DNA from: Alcaligenes parafaecalis
GTDB taxonomy: Bacteria; Pseudomonadota; Gammaproteobacteria; Burkholderiales; Burkholderiaceae_B
Assembly (NCBI RefSeq): GCF_026344135.1
Contig: NZ_JAPKNA010000006.1
Location: forward strand, 186,001 to 250,000
Reading direction: 5' to 3'
DNA: 64,000 bases
This document shows positions 9,559 to 18,689 of this stretch, in pieces; within the stretch, counting starts at the first letter, position 1; each line of letters begins with the position of its first letter. The notes under the pieces were generated by a model. The model was not told the origin of the DNA. It did no database searches and worked only from the letters and a program-made list of their open reading frames with translations. A program made the position numbers and the translations under genes.

Positions 9559-10370
9559 ATGGCTGGCTACAAAACGAAGTCGCCTTGATTACCGGCGGCG
9601 GTTCAGGCCTGGGTCTGGCATTGGTCGAGCGCTTTTTAAAGGAAGGCGCATCCGTGGCCGTGCTGGAGCGCTCGGCAGAAAAATGTGCCGATCTGGAACA
9701 GAAGTTCGACGGCAAGGTGCTGGCCATCCAGGGGGATGTGTGCAGCGCAGCCGACAACCAGAACGCCGTGGAGGCCACGGTCGCCCGCTTTGGCAAGCTG
9801 GACTGCTTTATTGGCAATGCCGCAGTCTGGGACCATGGCGCTAGGCTGATCAACATCAGCATGGAGCAACTGGACAAAGGCTTTGACGAGCTGTTTGCCA
9901 TCAACGTCAAAGGCTATCTGCTCGGTGCCAAGGCGGCGGCAGCCGAACTGGTCAAATCCTGCGGCAGCATGATTTTCACCTTGAGCAATTCGGCCTTTTA
10001 CGCCGAAGGCGGTGGCCCGCTTTATACCGCCAGCAAACATGCCGCGGTCGGTCTGATTCGTGAACTGGCTTTTGAGCTGGCGCCTAAAGTCCGTGTCAAC
10101 GGCGTGGGGCCTTGCGGCATGAAAACCGATTTGCGTGGCCCGCAAGCCTTGGGGCAGCAAGATACGCGCATCATGGATTCGCGTTCACCGGATGCCATCA
10201 AAGCAATCCTGCCCCTGCAATTCTTTCCCGAACCTGAAGAATTTACCGGCCCCTTTGTGCTGCTAGCCTCGCGCCAGAACAACCAGACTCTGACCGGCGT
10301 CATGATCAATGCCGACGCAGGTCTGGGAGTACGCGGCATACGCAATGTGGCCGGTGGACTGGAGCTGTGA
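9555..10370 (+). CDS. hcaB: cis-dihydrodiol dehydrogenase (2,3-dihydroxyphenylpropionate forming)
   Basis: The 271-residue short-chain dehydrogenase has the NAD site TGGGSGLGLALVERF near the N-terminus, the catalytic Ser in FTLSNSAFY and the YTASKHA catalytic motif. It resembles E. coli HcaB closely (GKLDCFIGNA, APKVRVNGVGPCGM, RGPQALGQ, GVMINADAGL). It re-aromatises the HcaEFCD products to 2,3-dihydroxyphenylpropionate or 2,3-dihydroxycinnamate with NAD+. The start at 9555 overlaps the end of hcaC; the longer open frame lies inside hcaC and is not used. Confidence 0.95.
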   Translation: MNGWLQNEVALITGGGSGLGLALVERFLKEGASVAVLERSAEKCADLEQKFDGKVLAIQGDVCSAADNQNAVEATVARFGKLDCFIGNAAVWDHGARLINISMEQLDKGFDELFAINVKGYLLGAKAAAAELVKSCGSMIFTLSNSAFYAEGGGPLYTASKHAAVGLIRELAFELAPKVRVNGVGPCGMKTDLRGPQALGQQDTRIMDSRSPDAIKAILPLQFFPEPEEFTGPFVLLASRQNNQTLTGVMINADAGLGVRGIRNVAGGLEL

Positions 10371-11665
10371 TGCAGACACCCCATATTGTGATTATTGGTG
10401 GGGGACAGGCCGGTGCCACGGCTGCCGCTGAACTGCGCCGCCGTGACTTTGCCGGACAGATCACCCTGGTCGGAGAGGAACCCCACCTGCCTTACGAACG
10501 TCCGCCCCTGTCCAAAGACGCCTTGCTGGACCCGGACAATGTGCAGCTGAACCTGCATCCAGCCAGCTTTTACAACGAGCAGAGCATCAGCCTGAAATTG
10601 GGTATCCGTGCCGAAGCGATTGACGCTGAACAAGGCTGCATCACCCTGTCCAACGGCGAAACTCTGCAATACGACAGCCTCTTGCTGGCAACGGGCGCAC
10701 AAGCCCGACGTCTGCCCGAACTGGACGCGCTAGGTTCGGTATCGCATGTTCTGCGCACCCTGGACGATGCCAACCGCATTCGCGCTCAGCTCAAACCTGG
10801 CAGCCATGTGCTGGTGGTCGGTGCCGGTGTGATTGGCCTGGAGCTGGCATCCAGCCTGGTCGCTTTGGGTGCCACGGTGGAGCTGATCGATCCGGCTAGC
10901 CGCATCATGTCGCGCAACGCACCGGAAGTCCTCAGCCAGTATCTGCAGACCGTGCATGAAGCTCGCGGCGTGCGCTTTCACCTGGGCACACAGGTCAGCA
11001 AGGCCCGCCTGGACGAAGAACAGAAAGTGGCGCTGACACTGAGCAATGGCCAGCAACTGCAAGGTGATCTGCTGATTTACGGTGTCGGTGTGACCATTGA
11101 TACCCGTTTGGCCGATAGTGCCGGACTGCACACCGAACAGGGTGCAATTGTGATTGATGAACACGGCCGCAGTTCCCAGCCTGCCATTTATGCCGCGGGA
11201 GATACCACCGTGCAAATTGGTCTGGATGGCCGCTGGCAACGACAGGAGACCTGGGAGAACGCCAACCGTCAGGCTTGCATGGCCGTTTGCCACATGCTGG
11301 ACCAGGAACCTGCCCAGGCCAGCCCAGCCTGGTTCTGGACAGACCAGTGCGATCTGAACATTCAATTCGCCGCAGACATGGCCGCTGCCCATTGGATCCT
11401 GCGCGGCAAGCTGGACACGCCTCCTTTTGTCCTGATTGGTCTGGACCCTGAAGGGGCCATTTGCGGTGCCATCACCGTCAATCAGGGCCGCGATATGCGC
11501 CCGCTTAAAGAGCTGATTGAACACCGGGCCGTCCTGCCGCTGGAGGTATGGAACGACACCGCCCAGAACCTGCGCAATCTGGCCAAACAAGTCGCGCAGG
11601 CAGCAAACAGCCACACCACCCTCGCCGCCTTGACTGGCGAAGCGGCGGCACCCGTACACCCATAA
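10370..11665 (+). CDS. hcaD: Ferredoxin reductase subunit of phenylpropionate dioxygenase
   Basis: This 431-residue FAD/NADH oxidoreductase of the ring-hydroxylating dioxygenase reductase family has GGGQAGATAAAELR (FAD dinucleotide site, about residues 10-25), GAGVIGLELASSL (NAD site, about 150) and YAAGDTT near residue 280. It reduces the HcaC ferredoxin with NADH. It is about 30 residues longer than the 400-residue E. coli HcaD because of an Ala-rich C-terminal tail. Its ATG overlaps the hcaB stop as TGATG, with GGAG upstream. Confidence 0.93.
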   Translation: MQTPHIVIIGGGQAGATAAAELRRRDFAGQITLVGEEPHLPYERPPLSKDALLDPDNVQLNLHPASFYNEQSISLKLGIRAEAIDAEQGCITLSNGETLQYDSLLLATGAQARRLPELDALGSVSHVLRTLDDANRIRAQLKPGSHVLVVGAGVIGLELASSLVALGATVELIDPASRIMSRNAPEVLSQYLQTVHEARGVRFHLGTQVSKARLDEEQKVALTLSNGQQLQGDLLIYGVGVTIDTRLADSAGLHTEQGAIVIDEHGRSSQPAIYAAGDTTVQIGLDGRWQRQETWENANRQACMAVCHMLDQEPAQASPAWFWTDQCDLNIQFAADMAAAHWILRGKLDTPPFVLIGLDPEGAICGAITVNQGRDMRPLKELIEHRAVLPLEVWNDTAQNLRNLAKQVAQAANSHTTLAALTGEAAAPVHP

Positions 11666-11684
11666 TCAGAATCAGGAGACTGAC

Positions 11685-12632
11685 ATGCTGGCACACCTGG
11701 AGTGTCTTTCACACACGCCGTTGCTGGGGCATCACGACCCGGCTCAAGCGGTACTGGACGAGGTCTTTGCGGTACAGAAAGCCGCCCGCGAACGGATTGC
11801 GGCCTTCAAGCCTGATCTGATCGTGCTGTTCACCCCCGATCACTTCAACGGCTTTTTCTACAACGTCATGCCCAGCTTTTGCATAGGCACGGGCGCGCAT
11901 GCCATTGGCGATTTTGACAGCCTGGTCGGACGCCTGGATGTGCCCTTCGAGCTGGCCACACAATGCGCCACCCATGTGATCAATAGCGGCGTGGACGTGG
12001 CCATTTCACACGATATGCAACTGGATCATGGTGCCGCCTACCCACTGGAACATCTTGTGGGCAGTCTGGATCAGTACCCCGTCATCCCGGTTTTTATCAA
12101 CTCGGTTGCCGCCCCTTTGCCGACCTTCAAGCGTGCCCGTTTGCTGGGCGAGGCCATCGGGCAATGGGCCCGCTCTACCGGCAAGCGCGTGCTGTGGATC
12201 GGCTCGGGCGGCTTGTCGCATCAACCTCCCGTACCCGTCTACGCCGAAGCCCCCGATGCCGTACGACGCTCGCTGGATGGTGAAGGCTACACGCTGTCGC
12301 CCGAAGCCCGTGCCGCCCGCACACAACGCACGATCGATGCTGGCAGAGCCTTCACCCAGGACCCTTCTGTTCTGCATCCGCTCAACCCCGAATGGGACCA
12401 GAACTTTCTGGATCTGCTGCAAACGCAGGGCTATGCCCAGCTCGATGAGGTCGCCAACGACGACGTGTCCACCCTGGCAGGCCGAAGCGCCCACGAAGTC
12501 AAAACCTGGGTAGCCGCCTTTGCCGGGCTGTCGGCCTATGGCCCTTACGAAGCAGGACATCGCTACTACCGCGAAATTCCGGAGTGGATTGCCGGTTTTG
12601 GCGGCCTGTCTGCCCATCCCAACAAGAACTGA
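11685..12632 (+). CDS. mhpB: 2,3-dihydroxyphenylpropionate 1,2-dioxygenase (extradiol ring cleavage)
   Basis: The 315-residue LigB-type (class III) extradiol dioxygenase carries the iron-ligand and catalytic regions HLECLSHTPLLG near the start, FTPDHFNGFF (about 49-58) and SHDMQLDHGAAYPLEHL (about 108-124). It opens the ring of 2,3-dihydroxyphenylpropionate or its cinnamate analogue next to the hydroxyls using Fe(II). The length matches E. coli MhpB (314). A good AGGAG lies eight bases before the ATG. It follows hcaD by 19 bases and is the join between the hca and mhp parts of the operon. Confidence 0.95.
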   Translation: MLAHLECLSHTPLLGHHDPAQAVLDEVFAVQKAARERIAAFKPDLIVLFTPDHFNGFFYNVMPSFCIGTGAHAIGDFDSLVGRLDVPFELATQCATHVINSGVDVAISHDMQLDHGAAYPLEHLVGSLDQYPVIPVFINSVAAPLPTFKRARLLGEAIGQWARSTGKRVLWIGSGGLSHQPPVPVYAEAPDAVRRSLDGEGYTLSPEARAARTQRTIDAGRAFTQDPSVLHPLNPEWDQNFLDLLQTQGYAQLDEVANDDVSTLAGRSAHEVKTWVAAFAGLSAYGPYEAGHRYYREIPEWIAGFGGLSAHPNKN

Positions 12633-12664
12633 AATCAACCACAACAAAACATCAGGAGATTGTC

Positions 12665-13519
12665 ATGAGTCTGAATGAATCTGATTACAGCCGTTTCGCG
12701 ACCGTGGTCGAGGAAGGCAAAGAACTGCGCATCCACTACAACGACCTGGGTCAGGGCGAACAGACGGTTGTCATGCTGCACGGCTCGGGCCCCGGTGCCA
12801 CCGGCTGGGCCAACTTCAATCGCAATATTGAGTCGCTGACCCAGGCTGGTTATCGCGTCCTGCTGATCGACTGTCCTGGCTGGGGCAAGAGCGATTCCAT
12901 TGTCAACAGCGGCTCGCGCTCCGACCTGAACGCCCGTGTGGTGAAAAACATTATTGACCAGTTGGGCATAGACAAAATCCACATGCTGGGCAACTCCATG
13001 GGCGGCCATAGCTCGGTTGCCTTTGCCCTGACCTGGCCTGAGCGCGTTGCCAAGCTGGTCCTGATGGGTGGCGGCACAGGTGGCATGAGCCTGTTTACCC
13101 CCATGCCCAGCGAAGGCATCAAGCTGCTGAACGGTCTTTACCGCGAACCCACGCTGGAAAACCTGAAGCGCTTTAACAATGTGTTCGTATTCGACGCCAG
13201 CGTGCTGACTGAAGAGCTGCTGCAGGCCCGTCTGAACAATATGCTCAGCCGCAAGGACCACCTGGAAAACTTCCTGAAGTCCCTGGAAGCCAATCCCCGC
13301 CAGTTCCCCGATTTCAGCCCGCGTCTACCCGGCATTACCGCCCCTACCCTGATCATATGGGGCCGTCAGGACCGTGTTGTACCTTTCGATACCGGCCTGC
13401 GTTTGCTGGCTGGCATTCCCAACTCCGAGTTGCACGTCTACAACCAGTGCGGTCACTGGGCGCAGTGGGAACATGCCGAGAAATTCAACCAGCTGGTTCT
13501 GGATTTCCTGGAGCGTTAA
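12665..13519 (+). CDS. mhpC: 2-hydroxy-6-oxonona-2,4-dienedioate hydrolase
   Basis: The 284-residue alpha/beta hydrolase is of the meta-cleavage product hydrolase family. The oxyanion motif is HGSGPGATGWANF, the nucleophile Ser lies in GNSMGG, and the Asp and His of the triad lie in WGRQDRVVP and QCGHWAQWE. It cleaves the C-C bond of the ring-fission product to give 2-hydroxypenta-2,4-dienoate plus succinate (fumarate from cinnamate). The start at 12665 has AGGAG upstream. One base separates its stop from mhpD. Confidence 0.95.
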   Translation: MSLNESDYSRFATVVEEGKELRIHYNDLGQGEQTVVMLHGSGPGATGWANFNRNIESLTQAGYRVLLIDCPGWGKSDSIVNSGSRSDLNARVVKNIIDQLGIDKIHMLGNSMGGHSSVAFALTWPERVAKLVLMGGGTGGMSLFTPMPSEGIKLLNGLYREPTLENLKRFNNVFVFDASVLTEELLQARLNNMLSRKDHLENFLKSLEANPRQFPDFSPRLPGITAPTLIIWGRQDRVVPFDTGLRLLAGIPNSELHVYNQCGHWAQWEHAEKFNQLVLDFLER

Positions 13520-13520
13520 G

Positions 13521-14318
13521 ATGAATACGGCATCCAGCGATCTGCTTGATACCCTGGCCAGCCGACTGCGCCAGGCCGAGAGCAGCAATCAGTCCATAGA
13601 CCCGATTCGCAGCCTGATTGGTGAAGACAATGCCGAGGCGGCCTACACCATCCAACGCATCAATATTGCCCGTGGACTAGCCCAAGGTCGTCGCCTGACG
13701 GGCCGCAAGATTGGCCTGACCAACCCCAAGGTCCAGCAGCAACTGGGCGTGTCGCAACCCGACTTTGGCGCCCTGTTTGCCGACATGGCCTATGGCGATG
13801 GCGAAACCGTCCCTGTCGAACGTGTCCTGCAACCCAAGATCGAGGCCGAAATTGCCCTGGTACTGGAGCGCGACCTGCCCCATGCCGACACCAGCTTTGG
13901 CGATGTCGCCGCAGCAGTAGGCTGGGTCATGCCCTCTTTGGAAATCGTGGGCAGCCGCATTGCCAACTGGGATATCCGCTTTGTGGATACCGTGGCCGAC
14001 AACGCCTCCAGCGGCCTGTACGTGCTGGGCGGCCCCGCCCGTCGCCTGGACGGCCTGGACCTGCGCAATGCCCGCATGAGCCTGCATCGCAATGGGGAAC
14101 TGGCCTCCAGCGGCAGCGGTGCCGAATGCCTGGGCCACCCCTTTAATGCCGCCGCCTGGCTGGCCCGCACCATGGCCAAACTGGGCGAACCGCTACGGGC
14201 CGGCGATCTGATTCTGACCGGTGCATTAGGCCCTATGGCTCCCGTCGCCCCCGGCGATCACTTTGAAGCCGTGATCGAGGGCATAGGCTCGGTATCCGTC
14301 ACCTTCAGCGCAGGCTAA
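13521..14318 (+). CDS. mhpD: 2-keto-4-pentenoate hydratase
   Basis: The 265-residue protein belongs to the fumarylacetoacetate hydrolase fold family of hydratases (E. coli MhpD has 269 residues). Typical stretches are GRKIGLTNPKVQ, QPDFGALFADM, PKIEAEIALVL (the metal ligands are the acidic residues here) and the late DLILTGALGP. It adds water to 2-hydroxypenta-2,4-dienoate to form 4-hydroxy-2-oxovalerate, usually in complex with the aldolase. The ATG begins directly after the mhpC stop. Confidence 0.94.
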   Translation: MNTASSDLLDTLASRLRQAESSNQSIDPIRSLIGEDNAEAAYTIQRINIARGLAQGRRLTGRKIGLTNPKVQQQLGVSQPDFGALFADMAYGDGETVPVERVLQPKIEAEIALVLERDLPHADTSFGDVAAAVGWVMPSLEIVGSRIANWDIRFVDTVADNASSGLYVLGGPARRLDGLDLRNARMSLHRNGELASSGSGAECLGHPFNAAAWLARTMAKLGEPLRAGDLILTGALGPMAPVAPGDHFEAVIEGIGSVSVTFSAG

Positions 14319-14343
14319 GTCCTCTTTGTACGGAGTAACACAC

Positions 14344-15291
14344 ATGACAAACCCCAACGGCATTGCCGTCGCCATCATTGGCTCGGGCAATATCGGCACC
14401 GACCTGATGATCAAGGTGATGCGCCAAAGCAAACACCTGAAAATGGCCGCGATGGTCGGGATCGACCCGGCCTCCGATGGCCTGGCCCGTGCGGCCCGCC
14501 TTGGCGTGCCCACCACCCACGAAGGACTGGACGGGCTGTTGAAGCTGCCCAACTTCAAAGACATTCGCATTGTGTTTGATGCGACCAGCGCAGGAGCCCA
14601 CGCCCGTCACAATGCCGTCCTGCAAGAGCATGGCATCCAGGTCATTGACCTGACCCCTGCGGCTATCGGCCCCTACACCATCCCGGTCGTGAACCTGGAC
14701 GACAATCTGGAGGCGCCCAACATCAATATGGTCACCTGCGGCGGGCAAGCCACTGTCCCCATCATTGCAGCGGTCTCGCAGGTGACCCCCGTGCACTATG
14801 CCGAGATCATCGCCTCGATCTCGTCCAAATCCGCCGGTCCGGGCACCCGCGCCAATATTGACGAGTTCACTGAAACTACCAGTAAAGCCATGCAGGTCGT
14901 AGGCGGTGCCACCGTGGGCAAGGCCATTATTGTGCTCAACCCGGCCGAGCCGCCTTTGCTGATGCGCGATACCGTCTACACCCTCAGCGATCCGGGCAAG
15001 GAAGCGGAAATCGAGCAGTCCATCCAGCGCATGGCCGACAAGGTTCAGGCCTACGTGCCCGGCTATCGCCTCAAGCAAAAAGTGCAGTTCGATGTAATTC
15101 CCGAGGACAAGCCCATCAATGTGCCCGGTCTGGGATGGCGCTCCGGCCTGAAAACTTCGGTGTTTATCGAGGTGGAAGGCGCCGCACATTATCTGCCTGC
15201 CTATGCTGGCAACCTGGACATCATGACTAGTGCTGCGCTGGCCTGCGCCGAGCGACTGGCCCAAACCCGCCTGCTCACGCAAACCGCATGA
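14344..15291 (+). CDS. mhpF: Acetaldehyde dehydrogenase (acylating)
   Basis: The 315-residue protein has a Rossmann NAD site at IIGSGNIGTDLM and the catalytic Cys in MVTCGGQATVP (about residue 130). It oxidises acetaldehyde to acetyl-CoA with CoA and NAD+, and in this family it forms a channelled complex with the MhpE aldolase, so the reactive aldehyde is not released. Length matches E. coli MhpF (316). GGAG lies upstream of the ATG. It directly precedes its partner mhpE. Confidence 0.95.
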   Translation: MTNPNGIAVAIIGSGNIGTDLMIKVMRQSKHLKMAAMVGIDPASDGLARAARLGVPTTHEGLDGLLKLPNFKDIRIVFDATSAGAHARHNAVLQEHGIQVIDLTPAAIGPYTIPVVNLDDNLEAPNINMVTCGGQATVPIIAAVSQVTPVHYAEIIASISSKSAGPGTRANIDEFTETTSKAMQVVGGATVGKAIIVLNPAEPPLLMRDTVYTLSDPGKEAEIEQSIQRMADKVQAYVPGYRLKQKVQFDVIPEDKPINVPGLGWRSGLKTSVFIEVEGAAHYLPAYAGNLDIMTSAALACAERLAQTRLLTQTA

Positions 15292-15308
15292 CACGCAAGG
15301 ACATCACA

Positions 15309-16343
15309 ATGGCACACGATCCCAACAAGAAGCTCTTTATTTCCGACGTGACCCTGCGCGACGGCAGCCACGCGGTGCGTCATCAATACAGCCTGCAAAA
15401 CGCCATGGATATTGCCCGTGCCCTGGATCAGGCCAAGGTCGATTCCATCGAAGTGGCCCACGGCGACGGGCTGTGTGGCTCCAGCTTCAACTACGGTTTT
15501 GGCGCACACACCGACCTGGAATGGATTGAGGCCGTAGCCTCAGTCATTACCCATGCCAGGATTGCCACCTTGCTGCTGCCAGGCATTGGCACCATTCACG
15601 ATCTGAAAGCCGCTTATGACGCCGGTGCCCGCATTGTGCGGGTGGCCACGCACTGTACCGAGGCCGACGTCAGCAAACAGTACATCGAATATGCCCGCAA
15701 TCTGGGCATGGACACGGTGGGCTTTCTGATGATGAGCCACATGACTACGCCGCAACATTTGGCCGAACAAGCCAAGCTGATGGAAAGCTACGGGGCGACC
15801 TGCTGCTATGTGGTCGACTCGGGCGGGGCCTTGAACATGAACGATGTGCGCGACCGTTTCCGCGCCTTCAAGGATGTGCTCAAACCCGAAACCGAAACCG
15901 GCATTCACGCCCACCACAACCTGTCCCTGGGTGTGGCCAACAGCATTGTGGCCGTGGAGGAAGGCTGCGACCGCATTGATGCCAGCCTGGCAGGCATGGG
16001 GGCCGGAGCCGGCAATGCCCCGCTGGAAGTGTTTATTGCTGCCGCCGCACGCATGGGCTGGAACCATGGCACGGATCTGTACACCCTGATGGACGCAGCA
16101 GACGACATTGTGCGCCCCTTGCAGGATCGCCCAGTGCGCGTAGACCGCGAGACTCTGGCCCTGGGCTATGCAGGCGTATACAGCAGCTTCTTGCGTCACA
16201 GCGAAGTAGCCGCCCAGAAATACGGCCTGAAAACCGTGGACATTCTGGTCGAGCTGGGCAAGCGCCGCATGGTTGGCGGCCAGGAAGACATGATTGTGGA
16301 CGTGGCTCTGGACTTGCTGCAACGACAAGCCGCGACGGCCTGA
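15309..16343 (+). CDS. mhpE: 4-hydroxy-2-oxovalerate aldolase
   Basis: The 344-residue DRE-TIM metallolyase has ISDVTLRDGSHAVRHQ near the N-terminus, with the metal and catalytic residues in TLRDG, and HAHHNLSLGVANS giving the two metal-binding His (about 200). It splits 4-hydroxy-2-oxovalerate into pyruvate and acetaldehyde, which passes to MhpF. The ATG at 15309 has AAGGAC seven bases upstream. An alternative ATG at 15288 overlaps the mhpF stop and would add seven residues. Confidence 0.95.
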   Translation: MAHDPNKKLFISDVTLRDGSHAVRHQYSLQNAMDIARALDQAKVDSIEVAHGDGLCGSSFNYGFGAHTDLEWIEAVASVITHARIATLLLPGIGTIHDLKAAYDAGARIVRVATHCTEADVSKQYIEYARNLGMDTVGFLMMSHMTTPQHLAEQAKLMESYGATCCYVVDSGGALNMNDVRDRFRAFKDVLKPETETGIHAHHNLSLGVANSIVAVEEGCDRIDASLAGMGAGAGNAPLEVFIAAAARMGWNHGTDLYTLMDAADDIVRPLQDRPVRVDRETLALGYAGVYSSFLRHSEVAAQKYGLKTVDILVELGKRRMVGGQEDMIVDVALDLLQRQAATA

Positions 16344-16373
16344 CTCCGGAACTCTAAAAAAGCTCTACCCCGA

Positions 16374-16400
16374 CTCACCGCCGCTTTAACACGCGGTGAG
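16374..16400. other. Hairpin in the mhpE-mhpT gap
   Basis: CTCACCGC and GCGGTGAG pair as an 8-bp stem. A second dyad, TTCTGCG and CGCAGAA, follows at about 16406-16444 and encloses a GCCC/GGGC pair. These structures fill the 140-base gap between mhpE and mhpT and may lower transporter expression relative to the enzymes. No T run follows the first hairpin. Confidence 0.4.
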
Positions 16401-16483
16401 CGGATTTCTGCGCCCTGAATTCGGGGCGGGCAGGTCGCAGAAGCAATAAAAAAAACGTCCCGGTCAACCGAGGAGACATTGCA

Positions 16484-17728
16484 ATGACACAAACCCACGG
16501 CCGCAGGCACGCGGTCATCACGGTGGCGATCTGCTTTCTGATCGCCGTTATCGAAGGCATGGATATTCAAGCTGCTGGCATTGCCGTTAAAGGCGTGGCA
16601 GCCGAGTTTGGACTGGATAAAACTTATCAGGGCTATTTTCTAAGCGCAGGCATTCTAGGGCTACTGCCCGGTTCCCTGATGGGCGGGCGCTGGGCAGATA
16701 AATACGGTCGCAAAGCCGTGTTGATTGCCTCGGTCGCCATCTTTGCCCTGTTTACCTTGTTCACCGCCTGGGTCAACAGCATGGCCACCCTGTTGCTGGT
16801 GCGCTTTCTGGCCGGTGCTGGTTTGGGCGCAGCCATGCCCAACCTGATCACCTTGGCTGCCGAGTCCGTCAAGCCCGAACACCGTGCCCGCGCCGTGGGC
16901 ATGATGTATGCGGGCATGCCCGTTGGGGCAGCCATTTTATCGCTGGTCGCCGCTTCCAACTTTGGTGAAAACTGGAAAAATATCTTCTACCTGGGCGGCC
17001 TGCTGCCACTGCTCGTCATTCCTGTCATGGTGTGGCTGCTGCCCGAGTCACGCGAGTTTTTGCAAGCACGCCAGAATCGAACCATCGTACAAGGACGCTT
17101 CCAGGATCTGTTCAGCAATGGTCTGGCCACCCGCACCCTGCTCTTGTGGGTCAGCTATTTTTTCACGCTGATGGTGGTCTACCTGATGCTGAGCTGGCTT
17201 CCTTCCTTGTTCCAGGAACTGGGCTTTAGCCGCAAGCAAGGCAGCACAGCCCAATTCTGGTTCATGGTCAGCGCAACCGTGGGCACGGTCTTGTTGGGCT
17301 ATCTGACCGACCGCTGGCACAAAACCCTGGTTATTGCACTGATGTACGGCGGTATTCTGGCTGGTCTGTTAAGCCTGAACGCTGCAGCCGGCCTGACACA
17401 AATGTATTGGGCCGCCGCACTGACGGGCGCTTTTGTGATTGGTTGCCAGGGCGTGCTGTATGCCTTTGGCGGTATTGTCTACCCCACCTCCGTGCGTGCC
17501 ACCGGCGTCGGCACCGCTGCAGCCGTTGGCCGTATCGGCGCAACTCTGGGTCCAACCCTTGCTGGCATCTTGCTTAGCCAGGGATATGGAGCCGCTGGCG
17601 TCATCAGCTCGGCGATTCCCTGCATTATTGTTTCGGCCTTGTGCATGCTGCTGGTAGTACGTCAGATCAGTCAGGAACAATCACAAGCACCAGACAGACC
17701 AGGCTTGCCAGCCGCTACGAAAGCCTGA
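16484..17728 (+). CDS. mhpT: MFS aromatic acid:H+ symporter, probable phenylpropionate transporter (MhpT-like)
   Basis: The 414-residue inner membrane protein has 12 hydrophobic segments. It has the aromatic-acid:H+ symporter family features: the acidic residue in TM1 (VIEGMDIQ) and GGRWADKYGRK after TM2. It is similar in size and context to E. coli MhpT (403), which takes up 3-(3-hydroxyphenyl)propionate. As the last gene of the hca-mhp operon it is inferred to import 3-phenylpropionate or cinnamate. GAGGAG precedes the ATG, and a strong hairpin follows the gene. Confidence 0.85.
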   Translation: MTQTHGRRHAVITVAICFLIAVIEGMDIQAAGIAVKGVAAEFGLDKTYQGYFLSAGILGLLPGSLMGGRWADKYGRKAVLIASVAIFALFTLFTAWVNSMATLLLVRFLAGAGLGAAMPNLITLAAESVKPEHRARAVGMMYAGMPVGAAILSLVAASNFGENWKNIFYLGGLLPLLVIPVMVWLLPESREFLQARQNRTIVQGRFQDLFSNGLATRTLLLWVSYFFTLMVVYLMLSWLPSLFQELGFSRKQGSTAQFWFMVSATVGTVLLGYLTDRWHKTLVIALMYGGILAGLLSLNAAAGLTQMYWAAALTGAFVIGCQGVLYAFGGIVYPTSVRATGVGTAAAVGRIGATLGPTLAGILLSQGYGAAGVISSAIPCIIVSALCMLLVVRQISQEQSQAPDRPGLPAATKA

Positions 17729-17812
17729 ACGCGAGTCATCCTGCGGATTGGCCTTCCAAGCCACACAAGCAGTGTCCCATTTACTGCTTGCTCCTTGATA
17801 GGAAGAGCATAA

Positions 17813-17842
17813 CAACAGACGCGCCAAACGGCGCGTCTGTTG
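17813..17842 (+). terminator. Hairpin ending the hca-mhp operon
   Basis: CAACAGACGCGCC (17813-17825) pairs perfectly with the complementary 13 bases at 17830-17842 around the loop AAAC. The tail ATTTC is poor in T, but the stem is strong and lies 85 bases after the last gene. Confidence 0.65.
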
Positions 17843-18027
17843 ATTTCAGCAATCGGTATTCTGCTTATCTCATCCTTTATGCTGGTCATCCCCACTGAGA
17901 ATGAAAACAAGAATAAAGAATGGCGGGATACAATGGCCGACTGCTATTTGGCAGCCGATATTTTTATAGCCAGGCTTTGCGCTGCAGTAGAAAACAACAA
18001 GGTGCCTGGCCCTGCACGGAAACACGG

Positions 18028-18648
18028 ATGATGGACACAGTAATTCTTCTTCTGGTCGCCGCGATCGCCCTGCACTTTGTGCGGGCACGGTATCAACGCG
18101 GACGCATTATCTTGCTGGGTCGCCACTTGAGCAGCTTCCATCTGGAACGCCATATGGAAACGCTGACGGAAGGCTATACCCGCGCGATTGGCGAACAGGA
18201 CCCCTCACGCCAACTGCAGGTGTTGGAGATGTTTGCCCAGACCGAAAACGCGGTAGCTACCCAGATTCAATCCCTGGCCGATCTTCTGCAAAAAGAACCA
18301 GCAGAAAACACCCGAGTGGGCATGCTGCCCTTCTGTGTGCCCTATGCCGAACGCATTATCCCGTCAATGACGCGCGACTTCCGCCAGCTATTGCAGATTC
18401 ATGCTGCCGGACTGCGTCATAGGGTGGACAACCCCGAACATCTGGACCCAAAAAGCCGGGCCTTTCATCTGTCCGCCGAGCTATACCTGTTTCAACATAG
18501 CTGCCACTGGTTCTGCAAGTCCCGCTCTGTGGCCGATGCACGCTTGCTGGCACGCCATAAGGTGACCCATCAAAAGGTTCTGGAGTCCGTTTCCACCCAA
18601 ACCCGCAATGCCTATTTACACTGGCAGGAGCCCCCCGCCAGCAAATAA
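18028..18648 (+). CDS. Hypothetical membrane-anchored protein
   Basis: The 206-residue product is not recognised. It begins MMDTVILLLVAAIALHFV, one N-terminal membrane segment, followed by a basic stretch (RARYQRGR) that should stay in the cytoplasm. The rest is mostly helical and rich in His, Arg and Gln, with cysteines at FCVPYAER and SCHWFCKS. The start at 18028 (or the next codon, also ATG) is chosen because the membrane segment begins there; the ribosome site is weak. It stands alone between the catabolic operon and the fimbrial locus. Confidence 0.55.
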   Translation: MMDTVILLLVAAIALHFVRARYQRGRIILLGRHLSSFHLERHMETLTEGYTRAIGEQDPSRQLQVLEMFAQTENAVATQIQSLADLLQKEPAENTRVGMLPFCVPYAERIIPSMTRDFRQLLQIHAAGLRHRVDNPEHLDPKSRAFHLSAELYLFQHSCHWFCKSRSVADARLLARHKVTHQKVLESVSTQTRNAYLHWQEPPASK

Positions 18649-18689
18649 AAAAATGGGCTTGCCCTGACGCACCTGAAGATCGACTTGCA

